DNA of 35,982 nucleotides from Helicobacteraceae bacterium (GTDB taxonomy: Bacteria; Campylobacterota; Campylobacteria; Campylobacterales; SZUA-545): contig JAISRI010000094.1 in NCBI GenBank assembly GCA_031273735.1, forward strand, positions 1 through 35,982. Reading direction: 5' to 3'. Below, one piece after another: positions 1 through 8,775 of this stretch. The notes beneath the pieces are model-generated. The model made no database searches. It saw only the letters and a program-made list of their open reading frames with translations, and had not been told where the DNA came from. The position numbers and the translations under genes are program-made. Positions within the stretch are counted from its first letter, which is position 1. Each line of letters starts with the position of its first letter.

Positions 1-64
1 CGTTTAATACCGCCGCTCCGTAACGCCGTAATATCTCTTTTGCCTGAAACTCGTGTATATTCAA
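1..64 (-). CDS. sucC: Succinyl-CoA ligase beta subunit, N-terminus (host flank, runs off the window)
   Basis: Minus strand TTG start at 64..62 with AGGAG upstream; reads (M)NIHEFQAKEILRRYGAAVLN, matching the canonical SucC start MNIHEYQAKEILRKYG. Confidence 0.85.
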   Translation of the reverse strand, partial: MNIHEFQAKEILRRYGAAVLN

Positions 65-270
65 AAACCGCTCCTCGCGATAGCGAAATTGTCGGCAATT
101 ATATCGTTTTAAGTTACAACTTGCTTTCAAACGCGTAGCCAACGCGGCAAGGAAGGCAAGACGGGCTTGGCAAAGGCTTATAGCTTATATTTTTTTATTG
201 TTTTTTAACAATCCTTGTCGTAGAGTGCCGCGCCTTTCTAGGAGTGGGTTTATTTGTGGTTAAAGTCGTC

Positions 271-304
271 GGCATTCTATGGCATTCTATGGCATTCTAT
301 GGTA
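271..304. repeat. Tandem 10-bp repeat (TGGCATTCTA x3 plus partial)
   Basis: cggcattcta tggcattcta tggcattcta tggta directly upstream of the integrase; possible recombinase arm sites. Confidence 0.8.
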
Positions 305-310
305 TCATTT

Positions 311-334
311 ATTAGGACGGGATTAGGACGAGAT
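311..334. other. Candidate attL-type direct repeat (ATTAGGACGGGATTAGGACGAGAT)
   Basis: Partner at 35278-35301 (ATTAGGATTTTATTAGGACGAGAT), 20/24 identical, same 11-bp internal periodicity. Confidence 0.4.
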
Positions 335-1559
335 GGAGAAAAAAACGCGCTATCGATCGGTCGCAAAAGAAGAGAACGATCCAAAATATCGGGGGATTTA
401 TAGATTAAAAGGTAAAGATGGATTTGATTATCTTTCTCTTGTTTTTTACGATCCGCGAAGTAAAAGCCAAGTATGGCGATCGATCGGGCGCGAGGAATTG
501 AAACAATCGAAAAAGAAAAGCGCGGACGATTTAGGATTTTACAAACTTGACGACGTCTTAATTTGGTTTAATGCGCTTAAGAAAAGGTTAAAAGGCTTTA
601 CGCTACGCCCTGACGAGGAGCGAGATATAAACGCGATTTTAAGGGGTCGATCAAGCGTAACTTTTAAGGATATTTTTTATGATTATTTGGCTTCTTTGAA
701 AAATGAGAAAGTTAAAAAAGATTATTTGGGATATTATAAAAATCATATAGAAAACTTTATCGGCGACGTTGATCCTAGATATGTAAATAAAACCATTCTA
801 AAAGCGATTTATGAAAATGCAATAAAAACTTTAGACTACGGAACGATACAGATTTTATTTGCCGTAATTCGCGCCGCTTTTAACGCGGAATTAAACCAAG
901 ACGAACCGCGAGTAGATAAAAACCCCGTGCCGTCTTTTTTAAAACAATATCCGTTAATAACAAATCTGAATAATGTAAAAGATCGAACATATACGATCGA
1001 CGAAATTATAAATATATTAACCTTAGCTAAATCGGATCGCGAGATTTTTAATTTTTGTTTATTCGCCGTCTGTTTTGGCGGGCGCGGCGGCGCGATCGCG
1101 AGTATTAAAAACGAGGATATAAACTTAAAAGAAAAAACAATTAGGCTAATAGATGAAAAGGCGAAAACCGCGAATAATAAAGAGTGGCTTTATACAATTC
1201 CGATCGCTAATATCTTAATAGATTATCTAACAAAAGAAATGAAAAATAATAAAAAACTTATAAACGTAGGTATAACAACTTTAAGAAAAGAAACTATAAA
1301 AATAATCGATAAAGTTATCCCAAACAATAAAACCGCCGATCGCAAATCTCGCTTAACTATCCATTCATTCCGATCGTTTGCTATAACGCAATTGTTAAAT
1401 AATGGCTGCCCTGAATATCTTGTAAAAAGATTTAGCAATCACTCGCAAAAAAAGCGCGAAGCGTTTAACCGATACACTCACGCGGAATTAAACGTCTTAA
1501 GACCATATGTAGACAAGTCCTACGAGTTTTTAACGTCCGTTATTTATAAGCGGTTATAA
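333..1559 (+). CDS. int: Tyrosine recombinase / phage integrase
   Basis: Catalytic-type motifs FGGRGGAIASIKNEDI, HSFRSFAITQLLNNG, SNHSQKKREAFNRYTH; position at prophage end. Confidence 0.93.
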   Translation: MEKKTRYRSVAKEENDPKYRGIYRLKGKDGFDYLSLVFYDPRSKSQVWRSIGREELKQSKKKSADDLGFYKLDDVLIWFNALKKRLKGFTLRPDEERDINAILRGRSSVTFKDIFYDYLASLKNEKVKKDYLGYYKNHIENFIGDVDPRYVNKTILKAIYENAIKTLDYGTIQILFAVIRAAFNAELNQDEPRVDKNPVPSFLKQYPLITNLNNVKDRTYTIDEIINILTLAKSDREIFNFCLFAVCFGGRGGAIASIKNEDINLKEKTIRLIDEKAKTANNKEWLYTIPIANILIDYLTKEMKNNKKLINVGITTLRKETIKIIDKVIPNNKTADRKSRLTIHSFRSFAITQLLNNGCPEYLVKRFSNHSQKKREAFNRYTHAELNVLRPYVDKSYEFLTSVIYKRL

Positions 1560-3432
1560 AGCCGCTAGCGCGTCGTTTTAGCGGTTTAACGGGCGCGGGC
1601 TTCTCTTTGTCTTGCGCGGCTTTTTTCGCGGCTATTAGCGCGTTTTCTTTATATCTTTTTAACGCTTCCCAGCTTGGATTTAAACTTTTCATCGCGGCGA
1701 AATTATAAACTAATAAATCCCACGCTTCGTTTCTCGCGCCTTTAGTCAATTCCCATCGCCTTGTGGCTTTTCCCATCGCCCACTTTGTAACTAGTTTTTC
1801 AGACGTCAAAGACTTAAAATATGTCTCGTCGCATAGATTTTTCTTAAAATGGATATATCCCGCGCTAGGCTCTTTTATTTGCAAAAGTCTATACAATAAT
1901 TGTTCTTTTGCCGTCGAAACCCCTAAAGACCACAACAGCGGTTTATACTTGCTTGTATTAAGTCTTTTTGGGCGTTGAATTATCGGCGCGTTAAAATCGC
2001 TATTGCCTTTTATTGCAAAAAATCCTTTATGCTCGTTTCTTTTCGCCCACTTATAAACCTGATCTGCATTATGACCGCCGCTATCAATAAATAATCTCGC
2101 AATTCTTAAGCCGTCCCATTCGCGATCAAGCTGTAAATCTAACTCCTGCCATACCCGATCATTAGCTGGACTTCCAGCTATAATCACGTAGTCTAAAATA
2201 TAACTTTCCTCTTTATCAGCCCACCCCATTATTTTTAATTCTAAACGATCGTCTTGCGTATCTATAGCGGCTGTTATTAACACAATTGGATCGGGCGTAT
2301 CGTATAATTCCACTCGTTTTAATAACTCGGTCTCGTCCGCTTTATCGCCGCCGATCTCCCAACTTTCGCCGAGCGTCGTGTTAATAAAAGTCTTAAGGCT
2401 TTCCGCGCCGTCTTTTTTAGCGTTTATAAACTCCTCGACGCGGCTGGATAATGGCTTCCACGCGCTGTATAAGGCGTTTATCCAAAACCCCGCTATCCCT
2501 GTTGTTTCTTTCGCGGCGATCCATTCGCCTTTTTTGACGGCGGCTATGCGTTCTTTATCGTCCCACGCCGCGCCGCACTCTTTACAATAATATCGGGTAG
2601 TTTGCGGATAATTTTCAATAACTTCTTTGCCGTCCGCGCTCGTTTTTTTATCCCAAATTACATTAGACCAAGTTAAAATCTGCGGCGTTTTGCAATGCGG
2701 GCAGGGAACAAAAAAACGACGTTGATCGCTAGTATCAAATGCGGCTTCAATTCTGCTCGCTCCCTTAATGGTCGGCGTGCTAAAAATACCGCATTTTCTA
2801 TTAAAAAAAGTTTCAGCGCGGCGAAACGCTAGATTGATCGGATCGCCTTCCGCTCCCGCGCTGTTTGGATAGCGATCAACTTCGTCGCACAAAACGATCC
2901 TTATAGGTCTCGACGCGAGACCAGCGGGCGAGTTTGCGCCAACGATTGATATATGCCCGCCCGCAAAACTCTTGTGGGTAATTGTATTACCGCTATCGCG
3001 TGATCTCGCCTCTTTGACGCGCCCGCGCAATGACGGCGTATCTCTTAGCATAGGAGCGAGGCGATCTTTACTCCAAGCCTTAGCCATCGGATCGACAGTC
3101 GGCTGGACTACTAATATCGGCGCGGGGTCGTGTTCTATATGATAACCAACAACATTATTTATGACTTCAGTTTTCCCAACTTGTGAGCTACTCATAACGA
3201 CAATCGTGTGGATTTTCGGATCGCAAAAAGCGTCCATAATTCCGCGTAGATATTCCGCTTTATCCGTTCGCCATTTTCCCGCTTCCGCGCTAGCTTCGGG
3301 CGACAAAACTCTGTTCTGATCTGCCCACTCGCTTATAGTTATATCCGCTTTTGGCTTAAAAATTGATAGTATTTCTAATGCTACTTTATCAACAATTTCA
3401 TTTCTAATCATCAAATAGGCTTTTTTGTTCAA
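1540..3432 (-). CDS. Phage terminase large subunit (lambda GpA family)
   Basis: Walker-like SSSQVGKTEVINNVVGY, CDEVDRYP, CPHCKTPQ...CKECGAAW, late IDSGGH nuclease motif. Confidence 0.93.
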   Translation of the reverse strand: MNKKAYLMIRNEIVDKVALEILSIFKPKADITISEWADQNRVLSPEASAEAGKWRTDKAEYLRGIMDAFCDPKIHTIVVMSSSQVGKTEVINNVVGYHIEHDPAPILVVQPTVDPMAKAWSKDRLAPMLRDTPSLRGRVKEARSRDSGNTITHKSFAGGHISIVGANSPAGLASRPIRIVLCDEVDRYPNSAGAEGDPINLAFRRAETFFNRKCGIFSTPTIKGASRIEAAFDTSDQRRFFVPCPHCKTPQILTWSNVIWDKKTSADGKEVIENYPQTTRYYCKECGAAWDDKERIAAVKKGEWIAAKETTGIAGFWINALYSAWKPLSSRVEEFINAKKDGAESLKTFINTTLGESWEIGGDKADETELLKRVELYDTPDPIVLITAAIDTQDDRLELKIMGWADKEESYILDYVIIAGSPANDRVWQELDLQLDREWDGLRIARLFIDSGGHNADQVYKWAKRNEHKGFFAIKGNSDFNAPIIQRPKRLNTSKYKPLLWSLGVSTAKEQLLYRLLQIKEPSAGYIHFKKNLCDETYFKSLTSEKLVTKWAMGKATRRWELTKGARNEAWDLLVYNFAAMKSLNPSWEALKRYKENALIAAKKAAQDKEKPAPVKPLKRRASGFITAYK

Positions 3433-3955
3433 ATTGCGGCTTTTTTAAAACTAAATCATCTAATGACGTAAGGTTTTCTAACGCTTGGCGAAACCTTTTT
3501 TTAATGTTTACTTTTAATTCCTCGTCTTTTAATTCGGCGCATAATTCGGTTTCAGCTAATAAAATCCCGTTTTTAATCTGCGTCATTACTTTCTGATCGA
3601 GGGCTTTTATTTCGTCGATATTAAAATATAATCCTTTTTTAATATCCAAATCAAACTCTTTTTGTAATGCGCTAGCTAGTCTATCCCTAGCGGCTGGCGC
3701 GTATGCCTCGCGTGGCAATCTTTCTTTTAATGTAACGTCTTTTATTTTTTCGTTTAATATACACCATTTCACGCACTCGCCCATCGGATATAAATATATT
3801 TTTTCAAATTGCTTAACCGCTGGCATACCCTCGCCGCGCCAATCGCTTATAGTCTGTTTATCTACCCCCGCAAAACGCGCTAATCTGCTACTTGTTACAA
3901 GTGCGTCCGCGCCGTTTTCGTGTGGCTTTACATACGCGCTATCAAAACCAGCCAT
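3404..3955 (-). CDS. Terminase small subunit (Nu1-like HTH)
   Basis: N-terminal HTH (LARFAGVDKQTISDWRGEGMP) immediately upstream of terL. Confidence 0.75.
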   Translation of the reverse strand: MAGFDSAYVKPHENGADALVTSSRLARFAGVDKQTISDWRGEGMPAVKQFEKIYLYPMGECVKWCILNEKIKDVTLKERLPREAYAPAARDRLASALQKEFDLDIKKGLYFNIDEIKALDQKVMTQIKNGILLAETELCAELKDEELKVNIKKRFRQALENLTSLDDLVLKKPQFEQKSLFDD

Positions 3956-4013
3956 CGCTGTCCCTGATTGGAGTGTGGAGTGTACCCTGTATAATTTCTA
4001 TCACTGAAAAAAA

Positions 4014-4036
4014 CACGGGGTCGCCCTTACCCGCAA
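4014..4036 (-). other. Candidate cos region
   Basis: Minus strand CTTGCGGGTAAGGGCGACCCCGTG in the non-coding gap upstream of terS; GC-rich GGGCGACC core reminiscent of lambda cosN. Confidence 0.25.
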
Positions 4037-4081
4037 GTGTTTTTGCTGGGGAGAACCTAGACAAATTATTAACGTTTATAT

Positions 4082-4768
4082 TCATTTACTTTTCCTAGTT
4101 TCTAACGCTTTTTGAAAAGCGGTATAAAAGTTTTTATTAAAGTTTTTATTAAAAATAGTTTGAACAATTCCTATAAGTTCTAAACGTTTCCTGTATTTCG
4201 TTTTGTCCATAACGCTCAACAACGGAAGCGCGGATCGGTTTAATATCGTTTTACCCGTTCTGCTTGATTTTACTTTGCCTTTTAGCCGTTGAAAAATATA
4301 CTCGTTTTTATGCGCTCGCGCTTCAAAAATCCTATTTTTTGATTTGTCTTTTAACAATCTGCTAACAAGTTTAACTCGCGCTTTATTTGTCCTCGCGTTA
4401 GGGTATAGTTCAAAAAATCGATCAGTCGGGACTAGAATACCCTTTCTTGTGTCCGCAATGCGATCTTGTGCGGTTATATGGCTCTCGATAAAATGCGATC
4501 CGTTTTTAATAGCGTTAAATCCGATCGTAGCGGTTAGATTTTTTTTCGTGGCGCGAACGACGCGCAAACCAAAACGGCGCGAAGGCAAATACCATTCTGT
4601 ATCATTTTCAAAATCTCTTTTGATAATTTCTAGCGCCTCGTCTTGCGCCTCTCTCGCGGTATTATTGATCGCGACTTGCATTGCATAGGGCAATTGCGAT
4701 CGTCCTACGTCGTTTAATTTTGCGATAAACGCTTTTATTTCGCTCGTATCGATCGGGTCTTTATTCAT
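4082..4768 (-). CDS. Minor tail / tail completion protein (GpZ-like)
   Basis: Pattern AINNTAREAQDEALEIIKRDFEN...WYLPSRRFGLRVVRATKKNLTATI typical of GpZ-like phage tail proteins. Confidence 0.55.
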   Translation of the reverse strand: MNKDPIDTSEIKAFIAKLNDVGRSQLPYAMQVAINNTAREAQDEALEIIKRDFENDTEWYLPSRRFGLRVVRATKKNLTATIGFNAIKNGSHFIESHITAQDRIADTRKGILVPTDRFFELYPNARTNKARVKLVSRLLKDKSKNRIFEARAHKNEYIFQRLKGKVKSSRTGKTILNRSALPLLSVMDKTKYRKRLELIGIVQTIFNKNFNKNFYTAFQKALETRKSK

Positions 4769-4854
4769 TTTTTAATCCTTTTTTTTGGCTCTTTCTAACG
4801 TCGTATTTTATCATTTTATTTGGCGGATTTAATCCGTTCGCGATCTCTTTAATC

Positions 4855-5982
4855 TCACGTGATCGCCGCATTGTCGCCCTCTTTTTGCTGGATTTGCCCT
4901 TTTTTCGCGTTTTCTGCTCTTGGTGCAACTCCCCCCTTGCCTGACCCGCGATCGCCCGTTTTTGACCCCAAAGCGGCGCGGCGCGGCGGCAATAAAATCA
5001 AATCTAGGTTAGATATTAGCGTTCTCGCGGTCTCGTCGCTCATCAAAATCGCTTTGCCGTCGTCGAAAACAAAGCCATACCCCCCGATCAGCGTCCCTTC
5101 CGCCCACGTCTTGTTTCCCGTTATCGGCTCTTTTGCGTGGATTTTTGCTCTTGTGAGTTTATAATTTTCCCACGCTCGATCGGCGATATAAGCGCCTAAA
5201 TAACTTTTCTTGCCGATATTTTTATTGTTAGTTAAATAAACCTGCATACACAATTTAATTATTGCTTTATTGCGTATTTCTTTTTTTTCTAACGTTTTAA
5301 TCGCGGCGATCGTCTTGTCTCTTATCCCTACGATCCCGCCGTTTGTATGCCAATGGATCGAAATCTCGTTAAAAAACGTTTCGATTTGCGTTTTTTTGTC
5401 GTTTCGCGCGCTTTTGGTTGGTTTGTTTGTTTGTTGGTTGGTTATAGAAACCTCATTATATGGATGGTTTTCCCATTCGCCTTCCCATTCGCCTTCTCGC
5501 GCTTTTCCCGCATTTTTCCCATCGATCGCCTCTAAACCCTTTTCCTGACTGCGTTCGCTTGTCCCGTGTTTGTCCCGCTTCCGTCCCGTCGCCTGTCCCT
5601 TTTGGCGTCCCACCGCCTCTTTCTTGTCCCGCTCGTCCTCTCTAATCTCTGTCCCTGACTGCGTTCGCCTGTCCCGCTCGCCGCGTTCGTTATGGATATT
5701 GATTTTCATTTCGTCGCCCTCTACGCTTAAAGTTTTCTTAAAATCGGTCGGTTTCGCGCCGTTTTCGCTATTTTTTGGCGCAAAATCACCCCCAAAACGC
5801 GCATTATTAAACTCCTCGATCCATCGCGCCGCCGTTGTTTTCGCGACGCGCCAACTATCCGCGTTTTCTCGTATAGATTTTTCGCAAAAATCGGCGAAAA
5901 TTGTCCACTCTAAATAGCAACGCGCTTTATGCGGATCGCATTTTTTAGTTTTGTGAAAATACGCAAGATTGGGATTTATCAT
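4855..5982 (-). CDS. Putative phage replication protein with disordered linker
   Basis: N-terminal HTH-like segment (SWRVAKTTAARWIEEF), charged low-complexity middle, folded C-part; early-region position; internal DNA repeats. Confidence 0.5.
   Translation of the reverse strand: MINPNLAYFHKTKKCDPHKARCYLEWTIFADFCEKSIRENADSWRVAKTTAARWIEEFNNARFGGDFAPKNSENGAKPTDFKKTLSVEGDEMKINIHNERGERDRRTQSGTEIREDERDKKEAVGRQKGQATGRKRDKHGTSERSQEKGLEAIDGKNAGKAREGEWEGEWENHPYNEVSITNQQTNKPTKSARNDKKTQIETFFNEISIHWHTNGGIVGIRDKTIAAIKTLEKKEIRNKAIIKLCMQVYLTNNKNIGKKSYLGAYIADRAWENYKLTRAKIHAKEPITGNKTWAEGTLIGGYGFVFDDGKAILMSDETARTLISNLDLILLPPRRAALGSKTGDRGSGKGGVAPRAENAKKGQIQQKEGDNAAIT
5544..5680. repeat. Iteron-like cluster of GTCCC repeats inside the putative replication gene
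   Basis: GTCCC at 5561, 5572, 5583, 5595, 5607, 5626, 5651, 5671; flanked by duplicated CCTGACTGCGTTCGCYTGTCCCG. Confidence 0.65.
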
Positions 5983-6034
5983 TTTGCCTTAATTTGCCTT
6001 GCAAAAAAACTTATAAAAAACGTAAAAAATACGC

Positions 6035-6125
6035 TATAATGTCTTTAGCCGTTTGGTTTTTTTTCATTTCGCTGAACGGCTACCCCTTGATCCGCGCCCA
6101 ACTCCAGCGCGGATCACTCCCTTTT
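6035..6125 (+). ncRNA. Candidate short plus-strand RNA (OOP-like position)
   Basis: TATAAT at 6035-6040; perfect 9-bp hairpin GATCCGCGC-N9-GCGCGGATC at 6089-6115 followed by ACTCCCTTTTGTTTTT. Confidence 0.3.
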
Positions 6126-6129
6126 GTTT

Positions 6130-6699
6130 TTATACGGCTTCCGCTTCCGCGCCGATCTCCTCGTCCTCGTCCTCGTCCTCGTCGGCTTCCGTTTCCGTTT
6201 CCGCGTCGTTTTCCGCGTCCTCGTCGGCTTCCGCGCCGTCTAGCCCGTCAAATAGACTAGGCTCTTTAACCTGCTTGATAATCAAGCGGTTCATCGGCTC
6301 GTCGATCGCCTTGCTCAACATTGCCGTCGCCTTAATCACTACTTGGGTGGTTTTGTTAAACTCGTTTTCGTGATATAGGTATTCCTTCAGCGCATAAAGC
6401 GCTTGTCTTATCAATCCCGCGCCGATCTCTGGCGTCATCTTTTTCATTGTTTTTGCTCCTTTTTTATATGGACTTATTAAGGCTTTAACGTCGCCTTTAG
6501 CGTTTTTTTCTAACTCTTTTTCGCCGCTCCTTTGTCTTGGTTTAATTTCGTCAAACTCTTGACTTATACGCAATAATGATATGCGTATATCTCTATCCCT
6601 CAAACCTCTATATGTTATACGCTGTTTTAGGGGTAATTCGCCGCGTAATTCCGCGATCTCCTCTCGCCAAAACGCCAATTTCGCCGCGAAAACGTCCAT
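6130..6699 (-). CDS. Hypothetical early protein with acidic D/E/A-rich C-terminal tail
   Basis: Tail DGLDGAEADEDAENDAETETEADEDEDEDEEIGAEAEAV; position in early operon. Confidence 0.7.
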   Translation of the reverse strand: MDVFAAKLAFWREEIAELRGELPLKQRITYRGLRDRDIRISLLRISQEFDEIKPRQRSGEKELEKNAKGDVKALISPYKKGAKTMKKMTPEIGAGLIRQALYALKEYLYHENEFNKTTQVVIKATAMLSKAIDEPMNRLIIKQVKEPSLFDGLDGAEADEDAENDAETETEADEDEDEDEEIGAEAEAV

Positions 6700-6706
6700 C
6701 TTTTAA

Positions 6707-6967
6707 TTACCTTTTTTGCGATTTTCTATTGGTTTTTTTTATCCAATTTTTCCCCATTTTTTCGCGGTAAAAAAGCGTTTCGCCGTCCTCATTTTCCCGC
6801 TTATAAGCGGGAACGCAATAACGCCCGCCAAAACAAAAACCGTGATCCTCTGGTATTAAATCGTCTAAACCGCAACCGCAAGGGTTTGACGGGTCAAACT
6901 CATCACAATATAATCCGTCGTAATCGTGATCAATTAGCCACTCTTTAACAATGTCTGGGACGTTCAT
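6707..6967 (-). CDS. Small Cys-rich (putative Zn-binding) phage protein
   Basis: Start MNVPDIVKEWLIDHDYDGLYCDE...NPCGCGLDDLIPED; paralogue of 7473..7664. Confidence 0.65.
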   Translation of the reverse strand: MNVPDIVKEWLIDHDYDGLYCDEFDPSNPCGCGLDDLIPEDHGFCFGGRYCVPAYKRENEDGETLFYREKMGKNWIKKTNRKSQKR

Positions 6968-7470
6968 CTTTCCCCCTTTTTGTATTTTCTGATTATTTCC
7001 GCGACTAACCCCCAAGTTGGGGGATTATTATGCAAATGCGGCGCGGCGATCGTAAATCTGATATATCCCGCTAAAACGCCGTCGCCGTCCTCAAAATACT
7101 TATCGCTATAACTCTTATACTTATCCGCGTCAGTCCTAACCTCTATCAGTCCCGCCCACGCGGGAAGCTCATTTTTTTCTATTAAACCAGCGGGCGCGGC
7201 GTAATAAAAATCATTGCAAAAACATCTAAGCGCTTTTTGTTTTTCCGTGTCTTGTATATCTTTTTTATAATCGCCTCGCGAGGCTTTAATCTCTATACCT
7301 ATCACGTCGTTTCCGTTGCGCGTCGATATAGCTAAAAAATCGATACGGCGTTGGCTTAATCGCTTAAATCCTGTGCCAACTCTGATCTCTTTTTCATACG
7401 CCCAATCGCGGTTATTAAAATATATTTCTAAGCGCTTATAAATAATTTCGGTCGTTTCTTTATCAGTCAT
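6964..7470 (-). CDS. MmcB-like / PD-(D/E)XK-type nuclease
   Basis: RRIDFLAISTRNGNDVIGIEIKASRGDYKKDIQDTEKQKAL motif; likely start MTDKETTEII at 7470. Confidence 0.65.
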   Translation of the reverse strand: MTDKETTEIIYKRLEIYFNNRDWAYEKEIRVGTGFKRLSQRRIDFLAISTRNGNDVIGIEIKASRGDYKKDIQDTEKQKALRCFCNDFYYAAPAGLIEKNELPAWAGLIEVRTDADKYKSYSDKYFEDGDGVLAGYIRFTIAAPHLHNNPPTWGLVAEIIRKYKKGER

Positions 7471-7472
7471 TT

Positions 7473-7664
7473 TTACTCCTCTTGATCGGGATAAAAATAA
7501 ATCCCGCAAGACGGCGCGCAATGATGATAGTATTTATAATCATCGCAAGGCATTAAATTGTCTAAATGGCAACTACATTCTTTATCCTCATCAGTGGAAT
7601 AATTATAAAGCCCGTCGAAGCCTTTATACTCTAACCACTCACTAACAATTTCTTTAATGTTCAT
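7473..7664 (-). CDS. Small Cys/His-rich (putative Zn-binding) phage protein
   Basis: MNIKEIVSEWLEYKGFDGLYNYS...CSCHLDNLMPCDD, paralogous to 6707..6967. Confidence 0.65.
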   Translation of the reverse strand: MNIKEIVSEWLEYKGFDGLYNYSTDEDKECSCHLDNLMPCDDYKYYHHCAPSCGIYFYPDQEE

Positions 7665-8586
7665 TTTCCACTCCTTTATTAAGTTTTAACGCTTTAATAA
7701 TCGTTTTAGCCATTTGCGGCGGGACGCTATTGCCGATCTGCCGCATTTGATGGCTTCTTTTACCGCAAAAAGCGAAAAACCTATTAAAGCCCTGTAACAG
7801 CTTTAATTCCGTAATTGTTAAGTGGGAATAGTGGGTTTTTTGTGCGTTTATAATCCATATATTCGATCCTTTTGTCGCGATCGTCGGCGTTAATCCGCTA
7901 ATCGAATAAATCGACGGGTTTAAATTGCGCAAACAAATAAAATCTGTATTTATTATGTTTAGCGGATCGTGGTTTTTAATCGCGGTTAACGTATAAACGT
8001 CGCTTGTTATTAGCGGCTTCCATTCTCTTTTTTTTGTTAAATAGTCTCTTGTTGATTTTGCTTTTTGCTTTTCAAAATTAAGGACAAAATCGGTATTTCT
8101 AGCGATTATAAATAAGCGTTTTCGCATAGTTGCGCCGCCACAATGGCTATGTTTTATAATATAACTTTCTACGCGTTTAAATCTTTTTGATAATCTATCG
8201 ATTAAAATCTTGCAATGATCATAATTATTTAAATCGGGGACGTTTTCTATAACTAGATTTTCAATATCCGCGTTTTGCGCCCAAATTAAAGGCGTATAAA
8301 TTAAATCCGCTATATCTTTATTTTTTTCGTGGCGTTTTGCGATAGAAAACTCCGTGCAAGGGGGCGAAGCCCAAAGCAATTTAATCGGCTTGCCGTTTGT
8401 ATATTCTTTTATCGCTTTTTCGCCGATTTTGCCTATATCGGCGCATATCGTTTCGCCGCTATGGTTTTTTGCGTGAGTTTCGCAAGCGATTTTCCAAAAA
8501 TCAAAGGCTAGATCGGGCGATTTGCCGATCGCTTGTCTTATGCCCTCGCTAGCTCCCCCCGCGCCGCAAAATAGCTCTATAATCAT
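7654..8586 (-). CDS. DNA (cytosine-5) methyltransferase
   Basis: ELFCGAGGASEG, ASPPCTEFSIA, ENVPDL, QIGNSVPPQMA motifs. Confidence 0.92.
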   Translation of the reverse strand: MIIELFCGAGGASEGIRQAIGKSPDLAFDFWKIACETHAKNHSGETICADIGKIGEKAIKEYTNGKPIKLLWASPPCTEFSIAKRHEKNKDIADLIYTPLIWAQNADIENLVIENVPDLNNYDHCKILIDRLSKRFKRVESYIIKHSHCGGATMRKRLFIIARNTDFVLNFEKQKAKSTRDYLTKKREWKPLITSDVYTLTAIKNHDPLNIINTDFICLRNLNPSIYSISGLTPTIATKGSNIWIINAQKTHYSHLTITELKLLQGFNRFFAFCGKRSHQMRQIGNSVPPQMAKTIIKALKLNKGVENEH

Positions 8587-8775
8587 TTAGAGACCCCACC
8601 ATAATTTAAGCATATTCGCCGCGAGGATTTGCCAAATATCCTCTAACCATCGCCTAATTAGTTCAAGGATTTTTATAACCGCGTCGATAACAAAAAGCGT
8701 TATGGCAAAAACCGCGCAACTCGAAAGATACGGGACGATTAAAAAAAGCCTTTTTATCAAAATAGAACCCTTCAT
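8587..8775 (-). CDS. Small membrane protein
   Basis: Hydrophobic LFLIVPYLSSCAVFAITLFVIDAVIKIL; ATGA overlap with upstream gene. Confidence 0.5.
   Translation of the reverse strand: MKGSILIKRLFLIVPYLSSCAVFAITLFVIDAVIKILELIRRWLEDIWQILAANMLKLWWGL

Noticed and set aside
1-330. tRNA or tmRNA attachment gene at the left junction
   Set aside because: No cloverleaf or tRNA-like 3' end recognised; left flank is sucC and intergenic DNA.
4859-5917. Plus-strand ORFs opposite the replication gene
   Set aside because: Low-complexity antisense reads of the charged linker (Arg/Pro/Ser-rich).
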